Shown piece by piece: positions 22,767 through 45,525 of a DNA stretch of 64,000 nt. Position 1 is the first letter of the stretch. Each line of letters starts with the position of its first letter. The position numbers were made by a program, and so were the translations under genes. The notes under the pieces were generated by a model. It did no database searches, had not been told where the DNA came from, and worked only from the letters and a program-made list of their open reading frames with translations. The DNA is from Cristatella mucedo (lineage: Eukaryota; Bryozoa; Phylactolaemata; Cristatellidae): contig WPIO01000071.1 of assembly GCA_009760855.2 (NCBI GenBank), positions 871,001 to 935,000 of the forward strand, written 5' to 3'.

Positions 22767-23206
22767 ATCATCCGTGTCATTGTTCAATGGGTCAAGGCGT
22801 TATTGTTTCCCACGTCCCTCCCCCGTCCCGTCCCGCCCCACCCCGAAGCCTAATAATTCTGGGGACCGAGGGCAGTTACGTATAGCTCCGCTGTAATTGC
22901 TGGCGCATGCGACGCTGTTATAAAGAGTTTTAATCGAACTGCCGCTCGCCTTTTCCAAGCCGGTGACAATGACGCGACCGCAGCGGGCGGCATAGCCGGG
23001 ACAGGGCGGGGCTGGTTAGGAGGTAGCCTACTCTCGTTGTTTCGGTTGTAAGAGGGCATGAATATCACGTCGCGTCCATTAAAGGAAGGCAAAAACAAAG
23101 CACATAAATAGAGTGCCTAAATAGTTCGCGCGAAAATTTCGCGTTGAGTCCAATTGCGCTTTGACGCGCAACGTCCGGCTATGCTGGTACTCGTACCAGG
23201 TCCGGC

Positions 23207-36195
<12,989 letters not shown>

Positions 36196-36305
36196 GGCGA
36201 TGCGCGCCTCTCGTGCTATTCGTCTGCAGCCGCTGACGCCGCGGTCACGGTTTAGACCGACGGTTTGGCCTCCTCCGATAGCTCAAGCTGCGCGACGGAC
36301 CGGAT

Positions 36306-36312
36306 TATTTAA
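36306..36312 (-). promoter_or_regulatory. Gene 2 TATA-like element
   Basis: TTAAATA on the minus strand, 111 nt upstream of the gene 2 ATG, in the shared promoter module. Confidence 0.55.
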
Positions 36313-37104
36313 GCGTCTGCGCGGCGAACTCTAACCCGAACGCCTCAAAACACTGGAGACGGCGCGGTAGGGCGGAGCGGAAATACGATGCCACGTGGTG
36401 CGAATGGATCGATCTGCCGGATCAGGTGGCGGCACGTTGATGTTGCAGCGGCCAGGGTTGATTCATCGATGAATGGCATCATTACGGCCACGCCTTGCAT
36501 CCCGTTCGCCCTGCTCGAGCCATCAAGCTCGACTTCCGCAGATCGACTCTGGACTTGGCAGCTCCGTCAACCGGATGTGTGCGACTAACGAGCGGGTGAC
36601 AACTCGAAAGCACGTGATTGCAAGTAGTCGCGTTTGCATTTAGAAAACACTGGCGCATCTCGGTAGAAATGTGGTGGCATGCAACGTCGTGCAATTTACT
36701 GCCGCCGGGAACTCTGCAAGGCCACACATACTCGGTAGGCGAGCGCTACATGGTAACGTTATCTATTAACCACTCCTAGCGTAAGCCGCTTTCTTTACGC
36801 GTACGGTAGCCAACTGATCTTGCCTCACGCAATGAGGAGAAAGTGAGAAGCATTAGCTGAAACAGCGCAGGGCACCCGAAAAAAGCGAGCATGTAGCGAA
36901 GTAGCGGCTCGTGGTGGCTGGAAAAGATGCGAGACTGCACGAGAGAGTCGACGTCGTTGCGTGGGAATTGTGGGAGTTAGTACCACTGTCTAGGACCAGC
37001 AGAGTACTAGCGTGATTTACTACGCGTATCTTTGTCAGTAACTACACAGCTGCCACAAAGACTGAGTCTCTTATAACGCAGGACAGTTTTCCACAGCGAA
37101 CTCG

Positions 37105-37310
37105 TAGCCTCTGTGGTTTGCGATTGCTCAACGATCGAGTTTCAAGCCTCAAGCGACCTAAGTCAAAGTTAAAGGTCAGCACTTAACGACCGAGATCGGG
37201 TGGATGGGAGGGCTCGAGCCTGTAGTTGTGCCTATGTGAAGCGCCTGCATAGAGATTTTGCTCACTTAGGGGGCTGAACAAATGAGTTGTAGTTTATTAT
37301 TGTAAAGTGG
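37105..37310 (+). mobile_element. tRNA-SINE-like element
   Basis: Orthologous in position to the copy at 16125-16300, but more diverged at the A box. Confidence 0.5.
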
Positions 37311-37463
37311 CTTTCAGGAGGCATACGCTAGCCAAAAAATATCGCCGTCAATTCACTGTCCACATTTGACACCAGAGTATACGAGGAGGCTGAAACTAGT
37401 GCACCTCCTCGGCTGGGTTTACAGGGCCCAAGCCTGAATGCGGGCCTTCAGGGTGAATGGGAA

Positions 37464-37819
37464 ATAATGATAATTATAATAATAATGCACTTGATAAAGC
37501 GCCCTCAGAGAACTTAATCTCTTTCTAGGCGCTTTACATTTGCTGCAAAGGGAAATGCAATTGAATGGTAAGTAAAATCCTGCTTGAAAAAAAATGAATA
37601 ACATGGTTAGGGGTAACATGCACAGGGTCAGCATGCGAATGTGGTTAGTGGCAGCATGCACAGTATCAGCACGCATGAGCACGTGAAGGACGAATCACAG
37701 GGACCCACTAAATGCTGTTCTAAATAGGTGTGTTTTTAGGTTCTTTTTAAATGTGGTCAGGTCAGGGGATGTTCCGACGCAGGTTGGAAGGGAGTTCCAG
37801 GCTTTGGGAGCAAAACAAA
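37464..37819 (-). mobile_element. LINE 3' insertion with empty-site counterpart
   Basis: Minus-oriented truncated LINE between GTGAATGGGAA and TCGATGG. The uninterrupted site GAATGGGAACTCGATGG is at about 16976-16993. Confidence 0.85.
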
Positions 37820-38091
37820 ATCGATGGGAAGTCGAACTAGGAAGTATTTTCGGTGAAACTCTAGCTCTTGTTAGTCTCTTGACTCGAAGCTATCTTCAGC
37901 AGACTTCAGCGTCCTGCGTCCTTCCCCTTCCGCTTTCCCACATCCTGCTTCCCTCATTCCTCCCTGATGCCATGCTGCAACATGACGCTAGCCAAAGTCC
38001 TAATTAAGTTTGTACGTCTGACTAAGCGAGCAACTGCACCTGAGCCTGGACGCCGTTTGGCTGACATAAGAAAATTTAGAAAAAATAAAAA

Positions 38092-38350
38092 TACATTTGT
38101 GTAGCGCCCTCAGAGAGCTGAATCTCTTCCAAGGCACTTTGGAGATGCTGTATTTGAAAGCCTTACTAAATGATTTGTGGTAACATCCGCAAGCAACAGG
38201 CAATCGAAACAAGTACATCCACAAGAAAGACGAATCACAAAGACCAACCAAGCGCTGCAAAACACCGGCCCGTTTTAAGCTTGTAAGCTTCTTTTTAAAT
38301 GTCGCCATGTCAGGAGACGCTGTGAGGTGTGTCGGTAGTGAGTTCAAGGT
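38092..38350 (-). mobile_element. Divergent LINE 3' fragment
   Basis: CGCCCTCAGAGAGCTGAATC at the 3' end, and a peptide with MNSLPTHLTASPDMATFKKK; a different subfamily from the main LINE. Confidence 0.75.
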
Positions 38351-38481
38351 TGTGTAGCTTTTTTTGACAGCGATTCCCGATGCTTGCAGATTTCAAGATG
38401 GCGAAGACCAAGAGCGTAGCGACGACGATTGGCTGGCTGGCTGGCGGGCTGTAATCCAACGTGGAATAGACGCTATGAAGC

Positions 38482-38606
38482 TGGTTTGGTGCAGCGGTTA
38501 AGGTGCTCGCCCCTGGCTGAGGTCGCGGGCTCGAGCCCCGAGGCATATGTGAAGCGCCTGAATAGTGATTAAGTTCTCTTAGGGCGCTATACAAATGAAT
38601 TATATA
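38482..38606 (+). mobile_element. tRNA-derived SINE, best copy
   Basis: TGGTGCAGCGGTTAAGGTGC (A-box region), GGGCTCGAGCCCC (B-box region), then GAAGCGCCTGAATAGTGATT and GGGCGCTATACAAATGAA. Confidence 0.75.
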
Positions 38607-38611
38607 TGTAC

Positions 38612-38643
<32 letters not shown>

Positions 38644-38644
38644 G
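38612..38644. repeat. (TA)n microsatellite
   Basis: Directly follows the SINE tail. Confidence 0.9.
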
Positions 38645-38966
38645 ACGCTACGACGCACTAGTTTAGGGCGAGTGCAGCTTCTCAGCTCCACGACTCCCCC
38701 CTTCCTTTCCTCCCCCGTGTACGTGTACTATTGAGTACCTCCTCACTCGCCCACCCTAGTGTACTGAGATATAATTGAGAGCGAGAGCTAATTTTCCTTT
38801 GCGAGTCGATAAAGCAACTGCTTCATTTTTATAAGCTCGCAGATACACGAAGCTTCTCGGGTGACTTTTCTTGAAAAACTTTCCTTTCATAGAATGAAGT
38901 TTGGTAGTGGGTCACAGTAGCAGCGTTCGCGGGCATCCTAACACTATTGCTTGCCGTGCTGCCGCG

Positions 38967-39110
38967 TTACCGCAGCCCAGTGCCCAGTTACCGCAGCCCA
39001 GTGCCCAGTTACCGCAGCCCAGTGCCCAGTTACCGCAGCCCAGTGCCCAGTTACCGCAGCCCAGTGCCCAGTTACCGCAGCCCAGTGCCCAGTTACCGCA
39101 GCCCAGCTCA
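38967..39110. repeat. 21-bp minisatellite, about seven copies
   Basis: Unit ACCGCAGCCCAGTGCCCAGTT, nearly perfect. Because 21 is a multiple of 3, three frames stay open, which creates chance Pro/Gln/Ser-rich frames. Confidence 0.95.
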
Positions 39111-39252
39111 TCGTCCGGAGGCGTCTGCGAGGAATAGAAGATTGAAGCGGAGTTGAGCAGAACAGAAGAGCTGTGCCAGCGCGTTTCCCGGCAATTTATT
39201 AATTAATATTAATAGTATTTGTTATTAATAATTGATAATAATATTATTTAAT

Positions 39253-39352
39253 TTATAATTTTACTCCTTGTTTACTTGGCACTTGCAGCGATTGGCCGTC
39301 GAGTGGTCGAGGGGTCGCCTGCTTTTGACCTTCCGCATGCTTGCTCGGCGCC

Positions 39353-39385
<33 letters not shown>

Positions 39386-39540
39386 GGCTGGCGCGCCGTT
39401 GGCAGCGGCTCGCGAGCCGCCGCGGCCGCTGCCGTCACCGAGGACGCCTCGCTACGACGACGACACACACGAAGACGCCGAGGGCGTCAGCGTCTTCGTC
39501 TTTGTCGTCGTCGTAGCGAGGCGTCCTCGGCGAGAAAATG
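39253..39540 (-). pseudogene. Orphan fragment of an astacin terminal-exon tail
   Basis: The minus strand encodes PTARQPQQQQQQQQQQPAPS, matching the gene 1 tail [11 protein letters not shown], after an Ala-rich stretch. No ShKT domain precedes it. Probably a remnant of a lost terminal exon. Confidence 0.5.
39438..39530. repeat. Long inverted repeat, 41-bp arms
   Basis: Arms 39438-39478 and 39490-39530 are complementary at 39 of 41 positions, with an 11-nt loop. Confidence 0.9.
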
Positions 39541-39835
39541 AGCGCGTGCTTGACAAGGGCGAGCCCTTTCGGAGGCGCCGGAACTGCCGAGTTCTGAAAA
39601 ATGGCCACGTTTCTTAATAGCGACGCAGCTTCCTTCGAGCGCAGACTTCAGAGTTGCGATTTCGGCGTATTTCTGAGGCCAATCTCGCTTCCTTCCTGAC
39701 TGTGCCTGTCGACGCGTCCAGGCTGCATCAGGACAATCGGCCGTAGAACCCGGTGCGTACGTTGTGCAACGTTGGGACGCAATGGGCTACTTTCAAGCGA
39801 CTCCTATGACTTCTACTTCTAAGCTACTTCTAGCG

Positions 39836-39996
39836 ATAATAATAATAATAATATAATAATAATATTGCACTTGATAAAGCGCCCTCAGAGAACTTAATCT
39901 CTCTCTCTAGGCGCTTTACATTTGCTGCAAAGTGATATGCAGTAGAAAAGTAAGTAAAATCATGCTTGAAAAACAAACAAAATGAATAACAGAATG
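39836..39996 (-). mobile_element. LINE 3' fragment
   Basis: ATT tail, hairpin and 3' UTR up to AACAAACAAAATGAATAA. Confidence 0.8.
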
Positions 39997-40028
39997 GCGA
40001 GCGCTAGATAATAATAATATTAATAATA

Positions 40029-40944
40029 CAGCGATGCCTTTGGCTTACGAGTGTCTCAACGGAGACGAGCGTTTTGAGATACGAGCTGTCTCTCGGCCGA
40101 TTTCTCGCTTTGAGTTGCGAGCTAAAATATTTGGGTCACGAGCCGGCTTCTTACTTTACTTCACCGCTCGTTGCCGCAGCGAACGTCACGCTGCATATGG
40201 CTACTCAGGCCAATAAGGGTAGTGGCAGCGAACCATACTTATTTATTTATTAACATTTTTTTATTAATAAGGGCAGCGAATAAGGGTAGTGGCAGCGAAC
40301 GCCGCTCAACTGCAAGACGCTGCTCTACGACCCGGGTGTGACTCCAAGCGCAGGCCTGCTGGTTCGCTTCTAGACGGACTCGAGCGAACCGTCGTGGCGC
40401 TTGGACGCCCAAGATCGCCAGACTCAGGTGTTAAATCTGACTACGGCACGAACGGATGAGTGCGTACTGTATTCTATTTAGGCAATATCATCGTGGGAGA
40501 GTTCATCGCATAGCCGATAACAATCGGCGCGTCCGCGTAAAGGTCCGGCCAGTAAGCTGAAAATGAGGCAAGCCCGGCGAAAAGAGCAAAAATCTGCGAA
40601 TATGATTAAGACGTTCATTTCAGCCTTTCTCCTCTAACTTTATTGGCATCTTCAAGTCGTCTGATCGCCAAGTTTTCCTGTACAATAGGAGCAATAAATT
40701 CCGTTCATTGCAAGACATTTTACCGTACTGTTTTTTAAAACGATATTCGTTATGTATAAGTATGACATTTAATTTAAAAATATCTGACAAAAAATCGCTG
40801 TTCTTTTGGAGTCCGGTATAGATTAGTGTCATTTCAATTCTCTTTTTTTCTCAATTGATAAAATTGATTTGACATGAGAGTAACTCGAGACACCAGCAGC
40901 TCCGGCACGGAACGAATTGACCTGCGTGCGCCGAGGTACCACTG
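40029..40944. mobile_element. Tigger/pogo-like non-autonomous DNA transposon
   Basis: Ends are CAGCGATGCC (left) and, inverted, CAGTGGTACCTCGG (right), the latter typical of Tigger/pogo termini, flanked by TA on both sides (40027-40028 and 40945-40946). 916 bp without a recognisable transposase. The terminal repeats are only partly similar. Confidence 0.5.
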
Positions 40945-40946
40945 TA

Positions 40947-41030
40947 CACTTGATATGGCGCCCTCGGAGAATTCAATACCCTTCTAGGCACTTTAAATAT
41001 GCAGCAAAGGAAGCACGATCGCAATGCTCC
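40947..41030 (-). mobile_element. LINE 3' fragment split from its tail
   Basis: CACTTGATATGGCGCCCTCGG and following 3' UTR. Its ATT tail lies on the other side of the DNA transposon at 40010-40028. Confidence 0.65.
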
Positions 41031-41401
41031 GCATCAAGCGGAAGTGACGCTTCAACTGACGCTTAGGACGAGCAGCGGCGGCGGCGGCGGCGACCCGGTC
41101 TTTCCGCAGGGCTTGCGAGCCAAACGTTGCGCCCTACCTAAATGGTGCACAGCGGGTGAACGTTTACTCACGGTCGTTGTGGCAGCATCCCGCTGTGGCA
41201 AGAGCCCACGGTTGTCATCCGCGCAACGGTCTCGCTCGCCGACAAGTGGCCGCAGGTTTGCCCGCAGTCAATGGAACAGTAGAATGTCATCGCGTAGAAA
41301 GCCTACGCTCGATAAGAATAGTGCCGCAGGCGTGGCGGTACGCTGGGCGCCATACACACGCTATGCCACGCCGCTCATGCGAGCCATCTGTTCGCGATGT
41401 A

Positions 41402-41573
41402 ATGATAATAATAATAATAATAATGTACTTGATAAAGCGCCCTCAGAGAACTTAATCTCTTTCTAAGCGCTTTACATTTGCTGCAAAGGGAAATGCAATT
41501 GAACGGTGAGTAAAATCATGCTTGAAAACAAACAAAATGAATAACATGGTTAGGGGTGACATGCACAGGGTAA
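41402..41573 (-). mobile_element. LINE 3' fragment
   Basis: ATT tail at 41402-41425, hairpin and 3' UTR. Confidence 0.85.
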
Positions 41574-43300
41574 TCCTAGGAGAATTCTTTTATTAGAGAC
41601 CGAAGCTTGCGCTCTCAGTCGTCTCTAATTCTCGCTATATATTTATATATTTACATTCATGCATACGTTTATGCGAATGTCTCTTTCATCCCCGCGCCAC
41701 CATTGTAGGATTTAGTTGATTTAATTGCAGGATTTAATTGCGACGGGTCAGCTGGCTGTGCGGTCGCGCGACCCGCTAGCTCATCCCCGCGCTCTCCTCT
41801 CGACGCGCTCCGCTCCGGAGCTGCTTTCGCCGCGACGCGGCTGCTACCGCGAGTAGCTGCTCCGAATGTGCTCGCTCGCTCGCTCGCTAGCGTTTCCTGC
41901 GCACGATACAAAGCAGCCGTCGTCGTCAGCCACCGGACCGGATACGCTGTCTCTCTCGGGGCGGGGCAGCGGCGGCGGCGGCGGCGGCGGCGGCGGGTCG
42001 GTGGCAGTGGTAACGTGAGCTGCCAGGAGTGGAGCTGTTATTGTTTTGTGGCCTGGCATTTTCTCTAGCGTCAGAGCTCCGCTCTTCAGCTACTCTTGCG
42101 CGGATGGCTAAAGCCGACCGCGACACATTCTGATGCGAAACTACCGGAATTGCCACCTATTATACCCGCCTTCTGATGCCCGCAAGCAGATGCAACTTGC
42201 GGGCATCAGGTGAGTCGCACTGGGACGTCGACGACGGACCAGTTGCAGCCACGTGGAACCTGCCGCACACAGCGCACAGAGCAGCAGCTGCAGCAGCTGC
42301 TGCTCTGCAATGCGCGGCTGCTAAAGCGGCGCTCACACGGCAGAGACTTTCTCCTCCTAAATTGGCCCACATTTCTGACCGATTTCCAGCGCGAACACCT
42401 TCGAGCTACTACGTAGCGCGACATTTTGGGCGACGGAGCCAAGTCGGCGACGGAGGAGAATCTGTTTGTTCCTGCTGGTTGATTGATCTTTGGTCCAGCC
42501 GACCGATCAAACCCCCGGGGCGTTCCAAATATGGCCACGGCTCAAACTGCCCGTGGCTGACGACCGAACGCTCGAGTCGATCGACGCACTCGCAGGGCCA
42601 GTCGCTGTTTATAGAATGTCCGTAGCCCTAGTTTTAGAAATGCATTATTAGGACCTGGGGCCGCATCGTCTATTGCTCCGTCTTTTGAGATGACAGGTAA
42701 ATAGCTAAGAAGCTGATAAACGGGTTTTGGAATCGATCTTGCTCTCACAGATTGGGTTAGCCCTCGCAACCGTCAGCGGTCCATGTCACGTGACATTTCT
42801 ATTATTCCTACCTTCCTTTTTCTCTTCCTCTTCTCAGAGTTATTCCAAAATTATGATGCAGCGGCGTGTTTCATTTCTGTAGGTGCTAGCTAGGCGGCTT
42901 CCATTGGTAAGTCTCTCGTATCATCCTGCCTCCCGCATTAGAGCGCGGGCTGTGGACGGGACAAAGTCGACCGTAAAATCTGTCGCGTAAACTTCCTAGC
43001 TAGACAGAAAGTCGGCGTCGGTCAGAAAGAAAGTCTGCCGCGTAAACGCAGTTTAAAGAGTGAGCCAAAAGCTAGGAACGAGGCTGCTGGTGTCCCTTGT
43101 GCGACTGCACAACAATAACGCCGGCGCGGCTCTTTTCGAATGCTTGCTTCGGTCATTAAAACTTATCGAAAATGCAGTGAGCACTGCCAGTTTATATTAT
43201 TTATTGATTTTTAAAGCAGCTTGTGAGAATAAAGGAAACACGTCTTTTTCTGCTTTGTTGTCGTCATTAAGAGTGTAGATAGCCTCAGCCGTGACCTTGG
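41574..43300. other. Intergenic DNA between genes 3 and 2
   Basis: GC-rich with (GGC)n at 41965-41998 and a hairpin at 42173-42209. Several chance open frames; no gene recognised. Confidence 0.5.
42173..42209. repeat. Perfect 14-bp inverted repeat
   Basis: CTGATGCCCGCAAG and its complement with a 9-nt loop. Confidence 0.85.
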
Positions 43301-43652
43301 CAAGTCATGCATGGCTGACTATCGGCGTGCATTAGGCGACCTGGACGCGAACGATTGATATTGTAAGGGGGAAGTTAATTTAGGAAAAACACTGGCGGAA
43401 GCAAGGCTGTCCGGTCTGACACTCACGTGGTGACGCAAATCTGCAGCTATGCATACGCAACTGTATCCGTGCGTCTACAAAACCTTCAACGTGGCATCGC
43501 ACTCAGATTGCAGCACTGTTTCGGACGAGGTCGTGAGATCGTCCGGTTCACTCTCGCTCTCCTAAGCTAGATTGACGGACGTTGAGTCGCTGCAACTGGC
43601 CGCCGAGTGGTCGCAGTCACGTGCATTTCATCGTCCGCTAGCCTCGGCACGG

Positions 43653-43873
43653 CTACTGCTGCTGCAGCCGACGCGACGTCGGCAAGGACGGTGAAGCCCT
43701 TGCCGTCACCAACGCCCTCGGCGTCGTTCGGGAAGCCGAGGCGGAGGTGGCAGTCGAGCAGACGCCGCAAGCCTTCGGGCAGTGCTGCTGCATGTAGGCC
43801 TCGTAGAGCTTCGAGACGCAGTGGCCGCGCTCACGCCAATAGTCGCAGTGAGTCTCCGTGTCCTGGCAGCGAG
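43653..43873 (-). CDS. Gene 3 exon 10: ShKT-C and stop
   Basis: 221 nt; [10 protein letters not shown] and [12 protein letters not shown], short Thr/Ala tail, stop TAG at 43653-43655. Confidence 0.85.
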
Positions 43874-45492
43874 CTGCAGCGAACGGTCGCCCGCGTCTAA
43901 GTTAGTTCCGCTAACGGCTCGGCTTCCGCTGAGGGCCGCACCGGGGCCGCGACTCTCGCGCGCATGCTGCATGTGGGTAACTATCGGCAGCAGCAGGCAG
44001 GCACGTGTGACAAGCAAGCGCGCCTACCTGCTGCTGCAGTTGTCACGTCCGCGCCTTCGCAAGAGTGGCAGGACGCGGGGCAGTGTGAGAGCATGTATCC
44101 AGGGTGGGCGTGGCATTCGCCTCGCTGAGCCCAGGCGCTGCACATGGCGTTCGCGTCGCGACACGTTCGCCCCCGAGCGGTCGTGGCTTCGACGACCGTC
44201 GGCCGACGACTGGAGACCAATGACGGCAGCGTCGTCTGCTGAAACCGAGCAGTAGACGGCGGCAGCGTTCGTCCGGTGACAGTTTGCAGAGGGGTCGTCG
44301 AAGGCTGAGTAATGCCTACCGATAGAACATGCATTATGTCAATGAAAATCGCCTAGCCATTCTGCATTCCATCCCGGAAATCCAATCGGTCAAACGGTAA
44401 TGTATGCGGCACGTGAACACTGCGACGCTGGCGTTAGCTGTCTGTCGGCGATACAACTCGTCTGCGGCATGGTGTCCGATCTCGCGAGTGGCCGACTAAG
44501 TGACTTCGGACGTGCGTTTGCAGCTGCGTGTGCAATCATTCCGGCAATTGATGCTTTTAGAGAAAGAGATTCACATTCAAGCCATCAATACGAATACGTA
44601 GGAAGAGAGGACTATGCTATCTACTAATTAAGACACGAAGGTCAGTGATTATCTCCATAACGTCAAAAGATGGTGCACACGCGTCACGTGGCAAGTTGGC
44701 GAAGCGTTGTCTTCCTTGACAAATACTTCCGGGAGTGACACGTAATGTGCGCGTGATGTAAGTCCACAACGACTCAGTAAAGCGAGTCGACAGGCAGTTA
44801 CCTGCTCTATATGCTAGATAATATAATATCGCAGGCCGCATGAGATTGCTATACTGAAACGTAATGCAGAACCATAGAATGGATTGCACATGCGCCTCGG
44901 CAGAGAGCGGAGTTTAATCGAGGCTACTAATTTAACCAGCAACTGTTTCTTTTCACGAAATTCTCATACTCGCTCCGTTCTAAAAGAAACTGCCTTTCGC
45001 CAGCCTCGTGATGTCGAATGTACGAGCTTCTGGCTGCGATGGGCGACCTTGTCGCTTCCACTTCGCACTACGACGCCTTATAAACGGGTACGCTCCAAAA
45101 GACGGCATACACGCGACCCGAAAGCACTAATCAGCGTGCGCCAATCATGACTCTGGTCAGGCTCCGGTCGGCAACTACAATAATCGCGTGTACTATATCT
45201 TATGCGTTCTCTCACTACGTGCGAGAAAATGACGCAGTCTTATTATTGAATTGTAATTTTTGAACGCGGGAATTCCGTTTGAAGCGCCATTGTAGCTTGC
45301 CGACTTTCTTCCAAACAAATACTACCTGGTGAAAATTGTACGTGAAGCCCCAGTTTTTTCCTGATTTTCCTGCATAGACGTACTACCACGACGCAGTTAG
45401 CGGAAACGTAGCTAGAAGACCTGAAAACGAGGCTGCAGAGGAAGTTTATATTGCGACAATAGCTATACATGTATTTATATCGTACATGTATT

Positions 45493-45525
<33 letters not shown>

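Larger units (their letters stand above)
36400..38050. other. Gene 2 5' flank, homologous to 15.5-17.2 kb
   Basis: Collinear copy of the gene 1 flank interrupted by the LINE at 37464-37819; contains a SINE at 37105-37310. No gene recognised. Confidence 0.65.

Noticed and set aside
38967-39110. CRISPR-like regular repeats
   Set aside because: Contiguous 21-bp units without spacers in eukaryotic DNA: a minisatellite.
42176-42625. 149-residue plus-strand frame in GC-rich DNA
   Set aside because: It begins inside a hairpin, has equally long antisense frames and shows no domain.
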